A stretch of 17,393 nt of DNA from contig JBNKJV010000029.1 of assembly GCA_050291465.1 (NCBI GenBank), positions 1-17,393 of the forward strand. Reading direction: 5' to 3'. Position 1 is the stretch's first letter. Each line of letters begins with the position of its first letter. Positions 14,429-17,393 of this stretch are shown in pieces. The notes below the pieces were generated by a model, which was not told the DNA's origin, did no database searches, and saw nothing but the letters and a program-made list of their open reading frames with translations. The DNA comes from CBFDBF01 sp050291465. Its GTDB lineage: Bacteria; Pseudomonadota; Gammaproteobacteria; Chromatiales; Chromatiaceae. Made by a program: the position numbers and the translations under genes.

Positions 14429-14610
14429 GGTCATTTTCTTTCAATAACCCATAGCTCTCTGCGATAATCTCACCGGTTTCACCTCCGATGAATCGACCCT
14501 TGTGCATATAACTGCTTAACAAGACACCAGTTTTGTAAAAAACACCCCGCTCAATGCCTCCCGGAAAACCCGATAGAATTGTTACCGTTACTAAAGAATG
14601 ACCACCATCT

Positions 14611-15054
14611 ATGCCGAAAAATGATCCCCGGTTCTGGTTGAAGAAGTCCCTCAAAACCCTGACGCACAAACAGTGGGAAGCGTTATGTGACGGTTGTGCC
14701 AAGTGTTGCCTTCATCGTCTGGAAGACGATGAGACCCGGGAGATCTATTTCACCAACGTCGCCTGTCGCTTCCTCGACCACGAAAGCTGTCGTTGCCGCG
14801 ACTATCCGAACCGTTCCACCGTGGTGTCCGACTGCGTCACCATCACGCTTGAGGAGTTAAAGGACCCTTACTGGCTGCCGTCGACCTGCGCTTACCGGCT
14901 GCTGGCCGAGGGAAAGGACCTCCCCTGGTGGCACCCGCTGGTCTCCGGCACCCCGGATACGGTGGTCCAGTCCGGGAACTGCATCTGCGGCCGGGTGGTG
15001 TGCGAAACAGAGGCCGACGACCTGGAACAGCATCTGATCGAGTGGGTGAAATAG
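14611..15054 (+). CDS. ycgN: YcgN family (UPF0260) cysteine-cluster protein
   Basis: The 147-residue protein matches E. coli YcgN: W-E-A-L-C-D-G-C-A-K-C-C-L-H (C26, C29, C32, C33), E-I-Y-F-T-N-V-A-C (C52), C60 and C62 in the C-R-C motif, C75, and the hallmark W-L-P-S-T-C-A-Y-R-L-L-A-E-G-K-D-L-P-x-W-H-P-L with C93. The conserved cysteines suggest metal or Fe-S binding (YkgJ-type domain), but the function is not established. It is cytoplasmic. The C-terminal stretch N-C-I-C-G-R-V-V-C (C124, C126, C131) carries three extra cysteines absent at the matching place in E. coli. The start is set by homology; no strong Shine-Dalgarno is present. It converges on the lipoprotein gene with a 31-base gap and no obvious terminator. 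Confidence 0.93.
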   Translation: MPKNDPRFWLKKSLKTLTHKQWEALCDGCAKCCLHRLEDDETREIYFTNVACRFLDHESCRCRDYPNRSTVVSDCVTITLEELKDPYWLPSTCAYRLLAEGKDLPWWHPLVSGTPDTVVQSGNCICGRVVCETEADDLEQHLIEWVK

Positions 15055-15085
15055 ACCGTCGGCAAAGGCGCGGAGCTTTTAGAAT

Positions 15086-15595
15086 TCAACTGCCCACCCT
15101 TACCGCCTTCCAGAAACTGTTGGACCAATAGGGATTTTCCAGACTGGAGGCCATCACCCCGCGGCTGGTGGAGGCGTGGGCAAACCTGCCGTTACCGAGA
15201 TAGATCCCTACGTGGGTCTTGTAGGCACCGGTATTAAAAAAGACCAGGTCACCGGGACGCAGCGCCCAGCGCCTTACCGCATTCCCTATCCGCGACTGCC
15301 CGGCCGTACTGCGGGGCAGCCCGATTCCAAATCTTGAACGGTAGGTGATGTAGACGAATCCGGAGCAGTCCACCCCCCGCTTGGAAAGCCCGCCCTCCCG
15401 GTAACGAACCCCCTCCCATTCCCTTAGCTGAGCATACAGCAGTGCCTGCACCCTGCGGGAATCCGCCAGATTCACCCGCTCCGCCCGATAATAGGTCGGC
15501 CCTGAATAGACCGGTTCCGAGACACCCCCGCACCCGGCCAACAGCCCGAAGAACAACAGGAGGTTCAGTACGCCGCACAGATGTCTGCTTACCAT
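15086..15595 (-). CDS. NlpC/P60-family lipoprotein, probable peptidoglycan endopeptidase
   Basis: This 169-residue lipoprotein has a short signal peptide ending in the lipobox L-L-A-G-C, with C22 as the lipidated cysteine. A mature linker follows, then an NlpC/P60 domain (about 50-169). The catalytic cysteine C77 lies in G-V-D-C-S-G-F-V, H128 in T-H-V-G-I-Y-L-G, and H140 in F-A-H-A-S-T completes the Cys-His-His set. Such Spr/MepS-like enzymes cut peptide stems or crosslinks of peptidoglycan in the periplasm. The residue after the lipidated cysteine is Gly, not Asp, so outer-membrane sorting is expected. The ATG at 15595 gives the neatest signal peptide; an in-frame GTG at 15607 would add four residues. 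It stands alone, 31 bases from convergent ycgN, and 123 bases separate its start from the trhP stop. Confidence 0.92.
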   Translation of the reverse strand: MVSRHLCGVLNLLLFFGLLAGCGGVSEPVYSGPTYYRAERVNLADSRRVQALLYAQLREWEGVRYREGGLSKRGVDCSGFVYITYRSRFGIGLPRSTAGQSRIGNAVRRWALRPGDLVFFNTGAYKTHVGIYLGNGRFAHASTSRGVMASSLENPYWSNSFWKAVRVGS

Positions 15596-15718
15596 TGCTC
15601 GTTCCACCCTTTCCGCAATCTTAGCTTTAGACGCCCTGAACCGCTAAGTGTCCCGCGAGGTAATGAAAAACTTGATGTACTTCCCATTTCCCCCCTTCAC
15701 CTCCCTCTTTTCCAGGCC

Positions 15719-17014
15719 TCAGAGACTCCTGGTAATCAATCCCATCTCGCTCTCTTCTGACGGCAGCGCGATCCAGACCTGATAACCGCCCCCCGGGGCT
15801 TCCTGCATGGAGCTGCCGTCGGTTCCGGTGATCCGCTCCAGGATGAAGCTGTGATTCTTTGTGGGTGTAAGGAGATGCAGTTCATCTCCGACGGAGAACT
15901 TGTTCTTGACCTCGATCAACGCGTTCCCGGATACACCGTCCCGCTGCAACACCTCTCCCACAAACAGCTGCTGCCGGCTCTGGGAACTGTTATGACGGTA
16001 GTTCTGCAATTCCTCGCTGGCATGGCGCTGATAAAAACCGTCGGTATATCCGCGGTTGGCCAATCCTTCCAGTTCCGCCATCAGCTCCGGCCGGAACGGC
16101 CGACCGGCAACCGCATCCTCTATGGCCTGCCGGTAGACCTGGGTGGTACGTGCGGTGTAATAATGGGATTTGGTTCGACCCTCGATCTTGAGACTGTCCA
16201 CACCGATCGCGACAAGCCGTTGGACATGCTCCACCGCCCGCAGATCGCGGGAGTTCATGATGTAGGTTCCCTGCTCATCCTCGAACACCGGCAACAGTTC
16301 CCCGGGACGCCCCCGTTCCTCCAGCAGAAACATCCCGTCAGCCGCGGGGTGACGCTGCTGACCTGCCTGCGACGGCGCCGGAGATTCCGCCTCCCCGTCT
16401 TCGGTGATCCGGTATTCCCAGCGGCAGGAGTTGGTGCAGGCACCCTGGTTGGCGTCCCGGTGGCTGAAATATCCGGAGAGGAGGCAACGACCGGAATAGG
16501 CGATGCAGAGCGCGCCGTGAACAAACACCTCCAGCTCCATATCGGGACACTCCTGGCGGATCTCGGCGATCTCATCCAGCGAGAGCTCCCGCGACAGGAT
16601 CACACGCCGCAGACCGATCTCCCGCCAGAACCGCACGGCGGCGCCGTTCACCGTATTGGCCTGTACCGAAAGATGCAGCGGCAGGTCCGGCCAGCGTTCC
16701 CGCGACAGCATAATGAGACCCGGATCGGAGAGAATCAGCGCATCCGGCCCCATGGCGACCACCGGCTCCATGTCGGCGATAAAACTCTTTACCTTCCTGC
16801 TGTGGGGCAGAAGGTTACAGGTGAGGTAGAAGGCCTTTCCCTGCGCCTGGGCCTCCCTGATCCCGAGAGCCAGGTTCTGCTCCAGAAAGTCGTTATTGCG
16901 CACCCGCAGGCTGTAGCGGGGCATACCGGCATAAACGGCATCCGCTCCATAAGCCAGAGCGTAACGCATGTTCTTGAGGGTTCCGGCGGGAGAGAGCAGT
17001 TCGGGACGATTCAT
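15719..17014 (-). CDS. trhP: Prephenate-dependent tRNA uridine-34 hydroxylation protein TrhP (YegQ, U32 family)
   Basis: TrhP (formerly YegQ, peptidase family U32) is required for 5-hydroxyuridine at tRNA position 34, the precursor of cmo5U, in the prephenate-dependent route. The 431-residue product follows E. coli YegQ closely: M-x-x-PELLSPAGTLKNMRYA, YAGMPRYSLRVRNN-x-F, MGPDALI-x-SDPGLIML, LHLSVQAN, VILSRELSL, FVHGALC-x-AYSGRCLLSGY, EDEQGTYIMNS-x-DLRA and SLKIEGRTKS-x-YY-x-ART. Cysteines C170, C177, C193 and C197 lie in the expected iron-sulfur cluster positions. The variable loop at about 205-235 is shorter than in E. coli. The ATG at 17014 is fixed by homology; no clear Shine-Dalgarno is visible. 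It is monocistronic as far as can be seen. The downstream modifiers CmoA/CmoB are not in the window. Confidence 0.95.
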   Translation of the reverse strand: MNRPELLSPAGTLKNMRYALAYGADAVYAGMPRYSLRVRNNDFLEQNLALGIREAQAQGKAFYLTCNLLPHSRKVKSFIADMEPVVAMGPDALILSDPGLIMLSRERWPDLPLHLSVQANTVNGAAVRFWREIGLRRVILSRELSLDEIAEIRQECPDMELEVFVHGALCIAYSGRCLLSGYFSHRDANQGACTNSCRWEYRITEDGEAESPAPSQAGQQRHPAADGMFLLEERGRPGELLPVFEDEQGTYIMNSRDLRAVEHVQRLVAIGVDSLKIEGRTKSHYYTARTTQVYRQAIEDAVAGRPFRPELMAELEGLANRGYTDGFYQRHASEELQNYRHNSSQSRQQLFVGEVLQRDGVSGNALIEVKNKFSVGDELHLLTPTKNHSFILERITGTDGSSMQEAPGGGYQVWIALPSEESEMGLITRSL

Positions 17015-17162
17015 GGGACTGGGTTCGGGAAATGGCTCTTTCCATTCTACCGCAGAATCGGGGTCCCTACCGAAGTCCGGCGCTTGCGGAATTAATGCCC
17101 GTTGCCTCCTTCCCTGCCTGCTGGGGAGGAATTACTCAGCCTGTGGCTCGATTTTTCATTCA
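17015..17162. other. Upstream region of trhP, no gene seen
   Basis: This is the gene-free start of a 379-base right-end stretch. It should contain the trhP promoter: a TAGAAT hexamer on the minus strand (17044-17049) could be a -10 box but lacks a good -35. A small stem, ATTCT-ACCGC-AGAAT, occupies 17044-17058. Nothing else is recognisable; the repeats begin at 17163. Confidence 0.4.
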
Positions 17163-17229
17163 GGTAATCAATTTCGTGATCTGTCTGCTTTGGGCCTGCA
17201 AGTCCGGTAGTTAATTTCGCAGCCTATAG
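17163..17229 (-). repeat. Right-end repeat: two copies of the CGAAAYT motif
   Basis: Read on the minus strand, 17163-17182 gives AGATCACGAAATTGATTACC and 17206-17225 gives AGGCTGCGAAATTAACTACC, two versions of the 20-bp motif also found at the left end. The second extends through 17229 as CTATAGGCTGCGAAA, matching 155-169. Confidence 0.7.
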
Positions 17230-17301
17230 ACTCCTGTGCTTTTCACCTGCTTAATCCTGTCGGCTGCGAGCCTATTTCTTTTGCTCGGCATTGTTTTAAT
17301 A

Positions 17302-17371
17302 CGGTAACCAGTTTCGTGACCCGTCTGGTATGGGTCCTTCTCTCTGCTATTGCTGAAAGGTCACGAGTACC
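17302..17371 (-). repeat. Right copy of the 70-bp dispersed repeat, inverted
   Basis: The reverse complement of this interval matches 55-124 at 62 of 70 positions. It contains the motif GGGTCACGAAACTGGTTACC (minus strand, 17303-17322) and runs into the palindrome arm. Together with the left copy it gives the window inverted-repeat ends. Confidence 0.85.
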
Positions 17372-17393
17372 TTTCTTTTGAGCGCTCAAAAGA
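17367..17393. repeat. Truncated copy of the 34-bp palindrome at the right edge
   Basis: The complete left arm GTACCTTTCTTTTGAGC (17367-17383) is followed by only ten bases of the right arm, GCTCAAAAGA. The window stops inside the palindrome, so its remaining seven bases lie outside. Confidence 0.9.

Larger units (their letters stand above)
14124..14610. other. A+T-rich intergenic region between divergent ogt and ycgN
   Basis: This 487-base spacer separates two divergent genes and contains no convincing gene. A minus-strand reading frame at 14418-14702 is open but unlike any family I know. It does contain an A/T-rich stem at 14150-14171, a hairpin CTCTGAA (14229-14235) with TTCAGAG (14241-14247), a DnaA-box group, a 17-bp dyad and an IHF-like site, each listed separately. 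It must also hold the promoters of both genes, but no clear -35/-10 pair was found. Confidence 0.7.

Noticed and set aside
14418..14702. 94-codon minus-strand frame overlapping the ycgN start
   Set aside because: It is antisense to the conserved start of ycgN, has no ribosome site or domain, and covers the IHF-like site; kept only as a non-gene.
15851..17095. 414-codon plus-strand open frame opposite trhP
   Set aside because: It is antisense to a strongly conserved TrhP; composition is typical of a shadow frame.

Overview
The window reads as a stretch of chromosome from a gammaproteobacterium, probably a Chromatiales-like lineage. MutS, XerD, YajQ, YcgN and TrhP all resemble their E. coli orthologues closely along most of their length. 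The coding DNA is fairly G+C rich, and the intergenic spacers are full of dispersed palindromic repeats. I see no rRNA, tRNA, CRISPR array, transposase or phage gene. Both ends carry copies of the same repeat in inverted orientation, and the right end stops inside its palindrome, so the window may be a complete contig that broke at repeats.

Left part (1-3430): a repeat-rich end, a structured leader before a small cupin gene, an interspersed inverted-repeat element, then full-length mutS. Next (3465-8372) is a run of minus-strand genes. A PP2C-type protein phosphatase and an FHA protein form a two-gene phospho-signalling operon with its own terminator. A DsbC-type disulfide isomerase, an outer-membrane beta-barrel with a coiled-coil stem, YajQ and a small membrane-anchored DUF4124-like protein follow. 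Two further inverted-repeat elements sit around 7.9-8.1 kb.

Middle (8523-12471): a recognisable sigma-70 -10 box precedes an alpha-glucan phosphorylase gene, followed by a membrane CHASE-PAS-GGDEF diguanylate cyclase with intact catalytic and inhibitory sites. It converges on the ogt-xerD operon across a spacer holding a 64-bp direct repeat (108-bp period) and a perfect long hairpin terminator. ogt and xerD overlap by 4 bp.

Right part (14124-17393): a 487-bp A+T-rich spacer holds a tight group of DnaA-box-like sequences, a 17-bp dyad and an IHF-consensus match. It is followed by ycgN, an NlpC/P60 lipoprotein gene, trhP (tRNA U34 hydroxylation), and the repeat-bearing right end.

Most genes are ordinary housekeeping functions. 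The least explained material lies between genes: the modular repeat family at both ends, with a 20-bp motif seen five times, and the origin-like spacer at 14.2-14.45 kb. These are the best candidates for something undescribed, but no function can be proved from sequence alone.
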